NCBI RefSeq assembly: GCF_002849895.1 | Contig: NZ_CP018867.1 | Coordinates: 1,798,001-1,862,000 of the forward strand | Reading direction: 5' to 3' | Length of the DNA: 64,000 bases | Origin: Companilactobacillus alimentarius DSM 20249 | GTDB taxonomy: Bacteria > Bacillota > Bacilli > Lactobacillales > Lactobacillaceae | Program-made: the position numbers and the translations under genes | Notes under the pieces: model-generated | Seen by the model: the letters and a program-made list of their open reading frames with translations, nothing else | Database searches by the model: none | What the model was told of the DNA's origin: nothing | Shown: piece after piece, positions 57,313 to 64,000 of the stretch | How the letters are laid out: every line of letters begins with the position of its first letter | Numbering within the stretch: position 1 is the stretch's first letter

Positions 57313-57388
57313 AAAATAGCATCTATATTATTGAAAAAAGTCCCTGAAGAGTGGCGCACGGACAAATTTCTATATATAGGTGCCATTT
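57313..57388. repeat. Large hairpin inside the MITE-like element
   Basis: The arm AAATAGCATCTATATTA (57314-57330) pairs with 57371-57388 over about 15 bp with wobble pairs; a further GTCC/GGAC pair lies in the loop (57340-57343 with 57360-57363). It may act as a terminator for one of the flanking convergent genes. Confidence 0.5.
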
Positions 57389-57423
57389 GTGTTTTCATCA
57401 TTAAAATATAGAACCACTATCTA

Positions 57424-57588
57424 GTCCGGAATAACAAAGTAAATTGGCTCAAATGTGAAATTATTCTTAGCAACTTGTTGCTTAGAATAAGGCCGAGCTT
57501 GAAGACTTTGCCCGATTTTGGGTTTAGCAAAGGCTCCAAGTCGTGCCCACATTGTTCCAGCCAAATTTGCTTTGCTATGGAGGACGGA
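57424..57588. repeat. Structured repeat, family B, copy 1 (possible ncRNA)
   Basis: Four helices can be drawn. P1 is GTCC/GGAC (57424-57427 with 57582-57585). P2 is 57435-57449 with 57559-57574. P3 is a hairpin at 57463-57488. P4 is a 21-nt helix, 57491-57511 with 57527-57547. P3 is identical to copy 2, while P1, P2 and P4 differ in sequence but keep pairing. The strand of a transcript is not known. Confidence 0.6.
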
Positions 57589-57617
57589 ATTTTTTACTAA
57601 TCAAAGTTAAGAAAAAG

Positions 57618-57650
57618 CCGTACTTTGATTACCCTGGTCTATTGTTTTAA
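57618..57650. repeat. Palindromic repeat, family A, right half of copy 3
   Basis: It matches the loop and right arm of copies 1 and 2 (CGTACTTTGATTACCCTGGT, then CTATTGTTTTAA). It is the missing partner of 57241-57275. Confidence 0.7.
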
Positions 57651-57675
57651 GTGGAAAATAGATTTGTTTGATTAA

Positions 57676-58548
57676 TTATTTTTGTAAACTAGATAATTTC
57701 TCAAAGTCTTCACTACTCAAGTTAACATTGGCAGCATTGAGGTTATCCTTCAAATGATCTAATGAACTTGTTCCAGGAATTGGAATAATGTTCTTTGAAC
57801 GCTTCAATAACCATGCCAAAGCAATTTGTGCAGGACTAGCATTGTATTTCTTAGCAATGTCTTCCAAAGGACTGTTGGTCTTAGCTAGATTACCAGTATC
57901 TAGTGGGAACCAAGGCAAGAAGGCTATATTGTTTTCTTCGGCGTAATCAACGATTCCATCATCATCCTTGTGGTGACCAACATTGTACATGTTTTCGACT
58001 GCATCAATCTTAGCAATCTTTTGAGCAGCTTTTAGTTCGTCAAGTGAAACTTGGCTGATACCGATGTGCTTGATTTTTCCTTCATCTTGCATTTTCTTTA
58101 ATTCGCCAACTTGATCTTCGATAGGAACGTGGGAATCAATTCTGTGCAAGAACAATAAGTCCTCATGGTCACGATGGAACATTCTTAATGAAAGTTCTAC
58201 TTCTTGACGAAGAAAGGCAGGCACACCAACCGGAGTCCATTCATTTTCACCAGTTCTAACTTGTCCAACCTTATCAGAAATAAAGATCTTATCTGAATCT
58301 GAATATTCTTTCAAAGCCTTGGCCAAATATGAATCAGCAGTCCAAGGACCGTAGGAATCAGCTGTATCAATGAAGTTAACTCCTAGGTCAAAGGCATTCT
58401 TGATCAAATCGACGGCGTGATCGGGATCTTTATATGGACCCCAAACTCCTTTACCAGTTAGTTGCATGGTACCGTAGCCTAGGCGATTAACAATAAAATT
58501 ATCATCAAATTTGAATGTTCCAGCATTTGCTGCGTTATTTTTATCCAT
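57676..58548 (-). CDS. Aldo/keto reductase
   Basis: The 290-residue NAD(P)H-dependent oxidoreductase has the family tetrad: Asp and Tyr in FIDTADSYGPW, Lys in IFISDKVG and His in LLFLHRID. The C-terminal IPIPGTSSLDHLKDNL binds the cofactor phosphate. GGAGG lies 6 bases before the ATG at 58548; a TTG at 58551 opens the frame. Substrate unknown. It is transcribed convergently to the GH1 gene across the repeat region. Confidence 0.92.
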   Translation of the reverse strand: MDKNNAANAGTFKFDDNFIVNRLGYGTMQLTGKGVWGPYKDPDHAVDLIKNAFDLGVNFIDTADSYGPWTADSYLAKALKEYSDSDKIFISDKVGQVRTGENEWTPVGVPAFLRQEVELSLRMFHRDHEDLLFLHRIDSHVPIEDQVGELKKMQDEGKIKHIGISQVSLDELKAAQKIAKIDAVENMYNVGHHKDDDGIVDYAEENNIAFLPWFPLDTGNLAKTNSPLEDIAKKYNASPAQIALAWLLKRSKNIIPIPGTSSLDHLKDNLNAANVNLSSEDFEKLSSLQK

Positions 58549-58675
58549 CAAAATTCCTCCTAATAATTAACTATTACAATAGTTAGATTAATTAAGTAGT
58601 TCATTTTATACAAATATTTACTCCGGAAAATATGAATATTATTGTCACGCAATATGATGTGTTGATATTTTTGAA

Positions 58676-58704
58676 TTGGTTTCGGAATAGTGGTAACATT
58701 ATAT
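58676..58704 (+). promoter_or_regulatory. Probable helD promoter
   Basis: TTGGTT (58676-58681) and TTATAT (58699-58704) are spaced by 17 bases, 22 bases before the ATG. Confidence 0.5.
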
Positions 58705-58726
58705 AACTTTAATTTAAGAGGTTACT

Positions 58727-61039
58727 ATGACAGATAAATCTAAAATCAATGAACTAGATGAAAAGAAGATTGAACAGGCACACCTCGATGATGTGGTTGA
58801 AAAGATTAAAAAGTCTGAGGATCAACTTCAAGAACATATGAATGTTGCCGAAGAGGATTTAAAAGTTATCAATAACGCTTTTGATGATATTCATTTAGGA
58901 ATGGATGGCGATTCGATTTCAATGGACGCTGCCCTTTCCATTCACCAGCAACAACAGATGTTGGATGAGCGTAATAATAGTTGGCAACAGTCTAAACAAC
59001 GTTACGGAATTTTGAAGAAGCTAGAAAAGAATCCATTCTTTGCGCGACTTGATTTTCAGGAAAAAGGTGAACCAAGGGAAGAGACAGTTTACATCGGTTT
59101 AAGCTCGTTTACTGATAAAAATGATCATTTTTTGGTTTATGATTGGCGAGCTCCAATTTCTTCTATTTATTATGATGGAAAATTAGGTAAAGTCACTTAT
59201 ATGACTCCTGATGGTGAACAAGAAGTTAATCTATTTTTGAAGCGTCAATTCTTAGTTGAAGATGGCAAGATCAAGGCTTACTTTGATACTCAAGAGACAA
59301 TTGGGGATCAGATGTTACTAGAAGTTTTGGATGGTAAGTCTTCGACTCATATGAAGGGTATCGTCAAGACGATTCAAAAAGAACAGAACAAGATTATTCG
59401 AGACACTACTTCTAAGTTATTGTTTGTTCAAGGAGCAGCAGGTTCTGGTAAGACTTCAGCAATTTTGCAAAGAATCGCCTATCTACTATATAGATACCGT
59501 GGGACTTTGACCTCTAGTCAAGTTGTCATGTTTTCGCCTAATTCGCTTTTCAATGACTATATCAAAGATGTTCTTCCAGAAATGGGTGAACAAAATATGG
59601 TCCAGATGACTTACAAACAATTCTTGGCACGTCGGTTGCCTAACTTGTCAGTCGAAAGTTTGTCGCAACAATTCGAAACAGTGGTCGATACAGCTAATAA
59701 AAATATTAGTAAATTTGTTTCCGATATTGAGTTCTTCAATATTTTGACTAACTACAGCAAGCTACTTGATCAAAGTGGCATGGCTTTTAAAAATATTAAA
59801 TTCCAAGGTAAAGTATTCATCCCTAAGGAAAAAATTCAAGAAATCTACTATAGTTATGGTCCCCAATATAATCTAGGTAATCGCCTAGACGCAACGGTCG
59901 ATCGATTGATCAAGATGCTACATCGTAAAATGGGTGCGGAGATGCGTTCTAATTGGGTGTCTGAACGAATTGAAAACTTAGACAAAGAGCAGTTACAAGC
60001 ACTTTATAATGCGGCTGATCAAGAGTTTAAGAATGGTGACGAAGAGAAGAAGTTTTTGGCCCGTAAGATTGTGGCAGTGACGATGCAAGGCGTTTATAAG
60101 TACATCAAGCATTTGCGCTTCTTGAACGTGGCTGGGAACTATTTGAATTTCTTGAAGGCTGTTCCTAAAATTGTTGATTTAGAGCAACGTGGCATTACGA
60201 AAGAACAGTGGGAAGAGTACACGACCAATTTCGTTAAGTCATTCAATAGTAAACAAATTTCCATGAATAACCTAAGTCCTTATCTCTATCTATATGATTT
60301 GGTAACTGGTAAACATGGTGAACTGGATATGAAATTTGTCTTCATTGATGAAATTCAAGATTACACACCATTCCAATTAGCCTATATGAAATATAAATTC
60401 CCTCGGGCTAGATATACGATGTTGGGTGATTTGAATCAGTCCATCTTCACTAAGAAGAATAGTCAGACCTTGTTATCTGAAGCCCAGAGTTTGTTTGAAG
60501 CTGATGAAACTAGAGTGGTTCAATTGGTTCATTCGTATCGTTCAACCAAACAGATTACTGACTTTACGAAAGCCATTTTGACCAATGGACAAAAGATCGA
60601 ACCCTTCAATCGAGAAGGCGATTTGCCTAACTTGTTTATGGCTGATAGTGAGTCTGAGTCACTTAAACAAGTGATGACGCAATTGAAGGTTAATGATAAG
60701 CGTAAGTTCACGACAGCTATTATCGCTAAAACTTTGGAAGATGCCGATCATCTGCATGAGCTATTGGAAGAAAAAGGCGTTAAATCAACCTTGATTCGTT
60801 CTGAAAATCAAAGATTGGCAACAGGAACAATTGTTTTGCCATCATTCTTGGCTAAAGGATTAGAATTTGATGCTGTAATTATGTGGGATGCTTCTAAAGA
60901 TAAGTTTGATGAAGATGAGCAACAATTAGTTTATACGATTGCTTCACGGGCAATGCATAAGTTGACTATTGCTTCTATTGGAGAATTGTCACAGTTATTG
61001 CAACGAGTACCTGAGAAATTCTATACGAGGGAAAAATAA
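58727..61039 (+). CDS. helD: HelD, RNA polymerase-recycling UvrD/Rep-like ATPase
   Basis: The 770-residue protein removes stalled RNA polymerase from DNA in B. subtilis relatives. The N-terminal coiled-coil arm (about 10-100) is followed by YIGLSSFTDKNDHFLVYDWRAPISSIYYD, typical of HelD. Then come Walker A GAAGSGKTSA (about 236-245), Walker B FVFIDEIQDYTPFQ, LGDLNQSIF and the late motif FLAKGLEFDAVIMWD. It lacks the DNA-helicase-specific 2B insertions of PcrA. Its terminator has been split by an IS element. Confidence 0.92.
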   Translation: MTDKSKINELDEKKIEQAHLDDVVEKIKKSEDQLQEHMNVAEEDLKVINNAFDDIHLGMDGDSISMDAALSIHQQQQMLDERNNSWQQSKQRYGILKKLEKNPFFARLDFQEKGEPREETVYIGLSSFTDKNDHFLVYDWRAPISSIYYDGKLGKVTYMTPDGEQEVNLFLKRQFLVEDGKIKAYFDTQETIGDQMLLEVLDGKSSTHMKGIVKTIQKEQNKIIRDTTSKLLFVQGAAGSGKTSAILQRIAYLLYRYRGTLTSSQVVMFSPNSLFNDYIKDVLPEMGEQNMVQMTYKQFLARRLPNLSVESLSQQFETVVDTANKNISKFVSDIEFFNILTNYSKLLDQSGMAFKNIKFQGKVFIPKEKIQEIYYSYGPQYNLGNRLDATVDRLIKMLHRKMGAEMRSNWVSERIENLDKEQLQALYNAADQEFKNGDEEKKFLARKIVAVTMQGVYKYIKHLRFLNVAGNYLNFLKAVPKIVDLEQRGITKEQWEEYTTNFVKSFNSKQISMNNLSPYLYLYDLVTGKHGELDMKFVFIDEIQDYTPFQLAYMKYKFPRARYTMLGDLNQSIFTKKNSQTLLSEAQSLFEADETRVVQLVHSYRSTKQITDFTKAILTNGQKIEPFNREGDLPNLFMADSESESLKQVMTQLKVNDKRKFTTAIIAKTLEDADHLHELLEEKGVKSTLIRSENQRLATGTIVLPSFLAKGLEFDAVIMWDASKDKFDEDEQQLVYTIASRAMHKLTIASIGELSQLLQRVPEKFYTREK

Positions 61040-61064
61040 GATATAGCTAAATTCCTAATTTCTT

Positions 61065-61095
61065 TAAGTATGCCGTCGTCCACAAAATCCCTGTG
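61065..61095. repeat. 31-bp inverted repeat, left copy
   Basis: It is identical over 31 bases, in opposite orientation, to 62908-62938, the 3' end of structured repeat copy 2. Together they bracket 1,874 bases that hold the IS3 element and that repeat. Confidence 0.8.
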
Positions 61096-61146
61096 GTTTG
61101 CGCTGTTACGTGAATCAGGTGCGTAATGATTTCAAAAACAAATAAT

Positions 61147-61159
61147 AAAACCCTGATAG
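61147..61159 (+). terminator. Left half of the helD terminator, split by the IS element
   Basis: AAAACCCTGATAG here and CTATCAGGGTATTTTTTT at 62691-62708 form a perfect 10-bp stem with A and T runs. Joining both flanks and removing one copy of the TTC duplication restores a complete terminator with a GATT loop. Confidence 0.7.
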
Positions 61160-61202
61160 GATTCTAAAGTGCAACACAAAAGTTAGACAAAATTGAATAT
61201 TG

Positions 61203-62108
61203 TTAAGCTGATAAGGCATGTTCCCTGTATTCGCGGGGAGTCATGCCTTTTGTTTTTCTTGAGATGCGTCGATTGTTAAACCAATCGACGTACTCCTTAG
61301 AAAGTTTCCTAAATTCTTTCATATCTTTACAAGGTGGAAATCCATTGAGACATTCTGTTTTGAATAGATGAAAGAAACTTTCGATTGGCGCATTGTCGAG
61401 ACAATTTCCTTTGCGAGACATGCTCTGTATAAATCCATCTTCAGAAAGCCTATCAGTATAATAATTTAGTTGATAATGCCAGCCTTGATCTGAATGTATC
61501 ACTGGGTTGCTTCCTTTAGGTATAACTGTCGTTAATTCATTTAATGTATCCATAATTAATTTACTATTGGGACTATTACTTACTTGGAACGCTAGAACTT
61601 CTTTGCTTGCCTCGTCGGTAATTGCGGAAACATAAGCCCATTCGTTATCCCTTAAACGAACTTGTGTGACATCTGTATGCAGGACTTTAAAGGGCTCAGT
61701 TTCATTAAACTGTTGATGTAAAATGTTGTGTGCGACCTTTCCAACAGTTCCTTTATATGAGGAATACTTTCCATTTTTATGACGATTATAAAGATTTACT
61801 TGAACATTTAACTCATTCATCAAGCGACGAGCTACGGCATCTGCTATGTGAATATCTAGTTTAATTAATCCTTCTTGTACGCGACGATAACCGTAGGTTA
61901 GGCGTCCACGACATTTTCCACTTTCAGTAATTTTTAATATTTCAGTTTTTATATCTTTGTACTTATCTACATGATTTTTGATATGTTTACGCTCATCATG
62001 GTAAGTGGCCTTTTTAAGTCCAATGGCCTTAAGAATATCGCCTATCTTATACCGTTCTGCTTTTGGAAGAGACTCTTGTTCTACCCTGATCTGATCAACT
62101 ATTTGTGT
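61203..62108 (-). CDS. IS3-family transposase OrfB, made by -1 frameshift
   Basis: Read in the -1 frame after the seven-A run (62108-62114), the frame is open for 301 codons: TQIVDQIRVEQESLPKAERY at first, then YHDERKH, GRLTYGYRRVQEGLI, and the rve integrase core. The catalytic triad is Asp in LHTDVTQVRL, Asp in VIHSDQGWHY and Glu in NAPIESFFHLFKTE. The fused OrfAB would have about 476 residues. Seen alone, the part from the ATG at 61823 (206 residues) looks truncated, but the upstream frame is intact. Confidence 0.88.
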   Translation of the reverse strand, partial: TQIVDQIRVEQESLPKAERYKIGDILKAIGLKKATYHDERKHIKNHVDKYKDIKTEILKITESGKCRGRLTYGYRRVQEGLIKLDIHIADAVARRLMNELNVQVNLYNRHKNGKYSSYKGTVGKVAHNILHQQFNETEPFKVLHTDVTQVRLRDNEWAYVSAITDEASKEVLAFQVSNSPNSKLIMDTLNELTTVIPKGSNPVIHSDQGWHYQLNYYTDRLSEDGFIQSMSRKGNCLDNAPIESFFHLFKTECLNGFPPCKDMKEFRKLSKEYVDWFNNRRISRKTKGMTPREYREHALSA

Positions 62109-62632
62109 TTTTTTGCGTCCTTTGAAGTTCCGAACAGGGTCATTGATTTTTTTAAAATATCATTCTCCAACTTTGTGTCATATAATTCTTGATTCTTCTT
62201 TGCGAGTTCCTCGCGAAGTTGATCTAATTCATTCTTGTTTATTAAATGACGTAATTTCTTTTTATCATTTTTCACTTTGGATTTTCTGCCTTTCGGATGA
62301 GACTTCAAGGCTTCTATGCCATGTTTATTGAATGCCGTTCTCCAGGAACTAATCTGACACTTGTTAACATCAAATCTGGCGGATACTTCAGCTAAAGTTT
62401 CATCATGAGTTTGATAGTAGTTTATCACATCAATTTTAAATTCAGCTGAAAAGCTCCGTTTAGTTTTTTTTCGCTTAAGCGAGTCTACGCCGCTTAAGCG
62501 ATATTTTTGAATCCAGAAACTGACTTGCCGTTTAGGTAAATTATGTTTCTCTGAGAGACTTTGCATGCTGGTTCTACCTTGGAGGTATTCACCAACAACC
62601 TCTGCCTTTAATTTTGAACTGTATTTAACCAT
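62099..62632 (-). CDS. IS3-family transposase OrfA
   Basis: The 177-residue protein has two helix-turn-helix regions (SSKLKAEVVGEYLQGRTSMQ to KRQVSFWIQKY, and FSAEFKIDVINYYQ to QISSWRTAFNKHG) and a C-terminal leucine-zipper-like coiled coil (ELDQLREELAKKNQELYDTKLENDILKKS). It binds the terminal repeats. The stop is 7 codons after the frameshift region begins (DAKKHK). Confidence 0.9.
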   Translation of the reverse strand: MVKYSSKLKAEVVGEYLQGRTSMQSLSEKHNLPKRQVSFWIQKYRLSGVDSLKRKKTKRSFSAEFKIDVINYYQTHDETLAEVSARFDVNKCQISSWRTAFNKHGIEALKSHPKGRKSKVKNDKKKLRHLINKNELDQLREELAKKNQELYDTKLENDILKKSMTLFGTSKDAKKHK

Positions 62633-62690
62633 ATAAAAAGCGCTCCATAACTGTTAGATTTCTTGTCTAACAATTATGAAGCACTTTATT

Positions 62691-62708
62691 CTATCAGGGT
62701 ATTTTTTT
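62691..62708 (+). terminator. Right half of the helD terminator, split by the IS element
   Basis: CTATCAGGGT followed by ATTTTTTT. It complements 61150-61159. It no longer lies within reach of helD transcripts unless the IS is read through. Confidence 0.7.
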
Positions 62709-62772
62709 AATAAATAGTGCTGTTATTCAAAAATTATATGTCTAAATCTATCTGAATAGAAAAAGAAATTCA
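62709..62772. other. Short AT-rich non-coding stretch
   Basis: Sequence between the split terminator and structured repeat copy 2. I see no gene, site or repeat in it. Confidence 0.4.
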
Positions 62773-62930
62773 GTCGGGAGCAAAATCCCTGTGATGGCTC
62801 AATAGCCAAATTATTCTTAGCAACTTGTTGCTTAGAATAAGACCGAGTTTTGAGATTTTGCGAACTATGCAAAAGCTCAAAATCGTGTCGGTTATGTTCC
62901 AGCCAATCACAGGGATTTTGTGGACGACGG
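62773..62930. repeat. Structured repeat, family B, copy 2 (possible ncRNA)
   Basis: P1 is GTCG/CGAC (62773-62776 with 62925-62928). P2 is a 19-bp stem, 62781-62799 with 62901-62920. P3 is the hairpin 62813-62838, the same as in copy 1. P4 is 62841-62861 with 62869-62889. Relative to copy 1, P1 changes C-G to G-C, P2 differs almost completely, and P4 changes several pairs, yet all helices remain. It lies between the IS/terminator remnant and the convergent small gene. Confidence 0.6.
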
Positions 62931-62951
62931 CATACTTATACCAATTTCAAT

Positions 62952-63191
62952 TCATGAGTTCTTCAAAATATCTTTAAAAAATTCGATAGTTATATCAACT
63001 AACGGCTTTAAAATAGCTGACATCAATAATAGTAGATCAACAAACAATAATTGGACTAGCCAAGTGGTCGACATGTCTGTTGTAATGTGGAAGTATAGCG
63101 CAAATAATCCCAAGAATACCGCCACGAAAACGAAAATATAAGTGATAGTTAATCTTGTAATTTTCTCTGCAATGTTTTCTTTGAGTTTCAT
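62952..63191 (-). CDS. Small two-helix membrane protein, hypothetical
   Basis: The 79-residue protein has helices at about 14-33 and 42-60 and a short amphipathic end (IEFFKDILKNS). GAGGAGG lies 8 bases before the ATG at 63191; the frame to 63281 would start upstream of this site. A perfect cre-like site lies about 37 bases upstream, so it may be under carbon control. Family not recognised. Confidence 0.65.
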   Translation of the reverse strand: MKLKENIAEKITRLTITYIFVFVAVFLGLFALYFHITTDMSTTWLVQLLFVDLLLLMSAILKPLVDITIEFFKDILKNS

Positions 63192-63227
63192 GGTTTTTTC
63201 CTCCTCAATGGAAATAATAGCCCTCTT

Positions 63228-63242
63228 TGGTAACGCTTTCAT
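63228..63242 (-). promoter_or_regulatory. cre-like site (CcpA)
   Basis: On the minus strand ATGAAAGCGTTACCA fits WTGNAANCGNWNNCA at every fixed position. It lies between the small membrane-protein gene and dus, closer to the former's start. Confidence 0.6.
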
Positions 63243-63343
63243 TATAACATTTTTGCGGAATGATAAGTTAAAAGCTTGCACTTGACCTGATAAAATAGAT
63301 ATAGTTTAGGGTATTGTAATTAATTTTGATTGGAGATGAGAAT

Positions 63344-64000
63344 GTGTCCCAGTCCACTTACTGGAATCGCATTGCAGAAAAAGCTAAAAAAGAACAGCGT
63401 CCATTTTTTAGTTTGGCACCAATGGAAGCTGTCACTGGTTCAGTATTTCGTCGTGTCGTTATGAAAGCAGCGTCACCGGATGTTTTCTATACTGAATTTA
63501 CGAATGCTTTAGCCATCACGCACCCTTTAGCTAAGGAGGCTACGAAGGGACGTTTATATATTGATCCTAAAGAGAGCCCTAAGCCAATCGTTCAACTCTG
63601 GGGTAACTCTGGTGAAGACTTTGCTAAAGCAGCTGTAGAAGTTAAGAAGCAGGGCTACGAGGCAATTGATATCAATACTGGTTGTCCTGATATTGCTGTT
63701 ATAAAAAATCATAGTGGAAGTGATTTAATCCGCCATTTTGATACAGCTAAAGAAGTAATCGAAGGTGCTCAAAAAGCAGGATTACCAGTCAGTGTTAAGA
63801 CTCGCTTAGGCTTTAGTGAAATAGACGAATATAAAGATTGGATTCCTTTCTTGCTAGAACAAAAAATTCCAGTTTTAACAGTCCATGTTAGAACTAAAGA
63901 AGAAATGAGTAGGGTTCCAGCACATTATGAATTAATTGATGATTTAATTAAAATGCGTGATGAGATTGCGCCAGATACGCTTTTACAAATTAACGGCGAT
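63344..64000 (+). CDS. dus: tRNA-dihydrouridine synthase, C-terminal part beyond the window
   Basis: The 219 visible residues start at GTG (GGAG 8 bases upstream). They hold the flavin barrel of Dus enzymes: FFSLAPMEAVTGSVFRRVV, the FMN strand PKPIVQLWGN, and NTGCPDIAVIKNHSGSDLI with the catalytic Cys in GCP, followed by SVKTRLGF. Dus reduces uridines in the tRNA D-loop with NADPH. A leading ATG two bases upstream (63342) is in another frame. The last third of the gene lies outside. Confidence 0.9.
   Translation, partial: MSQSTYWNRIAEKAKKEQRPFFSLAPMEAVTGSVFRRVVMKAASPDVFYTEFTNALAITHPLAKEATKGRLYIDPKESPKPIVQLWGNSGEDFAKAAVEVKKQGYEAIDINTGCPDIAVIKNHSGSDLIRHFDTAKEVIEGAQKAGLPVSVKTRLGFSEIDEYKDWIPFLLEQKIPVLTVHVRTKEEMSRVPAHYELIDDLIKMRDEIAPDTLLQINGD

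Larger units (their letters stand above)
57276..57618. mobile_element. 343-bp MITE-like element inserted in a palindromic repeat
   Basis: The segment is flanked by 12-bp direct repeats that differ at one base (CGTACTTTGGTT at 57264-57275, CGTACTTTGATT at 57619-57630). Its ends are inverted repeats: TTTCTTAAGTTTGTTTA on the left matches the complement of the right end at 15 of 17 positions. It has no open frame, a large hairpin (57313-57388) and a structured repeat (57424-57588). It reads like a non-autonomous transposable element whose target was the loop of a family A palindrome. Confidence 0.55.
61165..62688 (-). mobile_element. IS3-family insertion sequence (IS150 group)
   Basis: The element is 1,524 bp. 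The terminal repeats TAAAGTGC-nn-CA-n-AA-nn-GTTAGACAA match between 61165-61190 and the complement of 62662-62688. The flanking 3-bp direct repeat is TTC (61162-61164 and 62689-62691). It carries orfA and orfB in the -1 frame, with a seven-A slippery run, all of which look intact, so the element may be active. It lies in the loop of the helD terminator. Confidence 0.85.

Noticed and set aside
57199..57675. A short gene in the region between the GH1 and aldo/keto reductase genes
   Set aside because: No frame with a ribosome site was found; the region is explained by nested palindromes and structured repeats.
61203..61823. Truncated transposase pseudogene of 206 residues
   Set aside because: The missing N-terminal part is open in the same frame back to the seven-A slippery run, so OrfB is intact and made by frameshift.
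61065..62938. Composite transposon bounded by the 31-bp inverted repeats
   Set aside because: The IS has its own ends and a 3-bp target duplication inside this region, and no passenger gene is present. The repeats are reported only as an unexplained structure.

Overview
The window is AT-rich, densely coded chromosome of a Gram-positive Firmicute, very probably a member of the Lactobacillaceae. Proteins such as the Opp importer, the two-part ThrE exporter, the AmaP/Gls24 cluster, the FLP-type regulator and the lactobacillal ara cluster resemble those of the Companilactobacillus (L. farciminis/alimentarius) group most. That placement rests on overall gene content and codon style, not on a marker gene. 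No rRNA, tRNA, CRISPR array or prophage was seen. Both edges cut a gene: oppF at the left and a tRNA-dihydrouridine synthase at the right.

Layout. 0-5.3 kb: oligopeptide importer oppA-B-C-D-F (minus). 5.4-6.7: HflX ribosome-rescue GTPase. 7.0-9.1: a haem/flavin transmembrane reductase and a membrane-tethered, apparently extracytoplasmic flavodoxin, behind a promoter with the long spacer and central dyad of MerR control. 9.2-12.9: small membrane proteins in paralogous pairs, ending with an XRE regulator that carries the same membrane domain. 13-16.8: NrnA-type phosphoesterase and a Bce-like ABC transporter. 17.1-20.1: glutamine/polar amino-acid ABC importer. 20.1-21.9: T-box leader (specifier read as UAC, Tyr) and NhaC-family carrier. 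22-25.3: MacAB-like exporter. 25.4-28.7: PEPCK/HPrK-like protein and two tandem histidine phosphatases. 28.8-31.6: NAD(P)-binding protein, flavodoxin, and an operon for a secreted EndA-like nuclease. 31.6-35.7: MerR regulator, then DUF2252 protein and polyphosphate kinase. 35.9-39.6: proline iminopeptidase, LPXTG protein with two NEAT-like repeats, ThrE-type exporter. 39.7-45.2: Gls24/AmaP envelope-stress operon facing a P1B ATPase/HMA protein/Dps/FLP operon. 45.5-47.1: ABC exporter. 47.2-53.8: L-arabinose regulon araR, araE-B-D-A. 54-57.2: FNT channel, RpiR regulator, GH1 phospho-glucosidase. 57.2-57.7: nested repeats. 57.7-61: aldo/keto reductase and HelD. 61.1-62.9: IS3-family element and a second structured repeat. 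62.9-64: small membrane protein and dus.

The genes serve a fermentative organism that scavenges peptides, amino acids and plant sugars and manages redox, metal and envelope stress. Several regulator/site pairs support each other inside the window: an FNR-like regulator with an ETISR recognition helix and a perfect TTGAT-N4-ATCAA box upstream of its own operon; AraR with three CGTAC-centred boxes; RpiR with a symmetrical divergent promoter.

The most unusual material lies outside the genes. A roughly 160-nt structured element occurs twice (57.42-57.59 and 62.77-62.93 kb) with compensatory base changes in its helices. One copy lies in a 343-bp MITE-like unit with terminal inverted repeats and flanking 12-bp direct repeats, apparently inserted into the loop of a different palindromic repeat. 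The IS3-family element sits in the loop of what reads as the helD terminator, with a 3-bp target duplication. A perfect 31-bp inverted repeat brackets this IS region.
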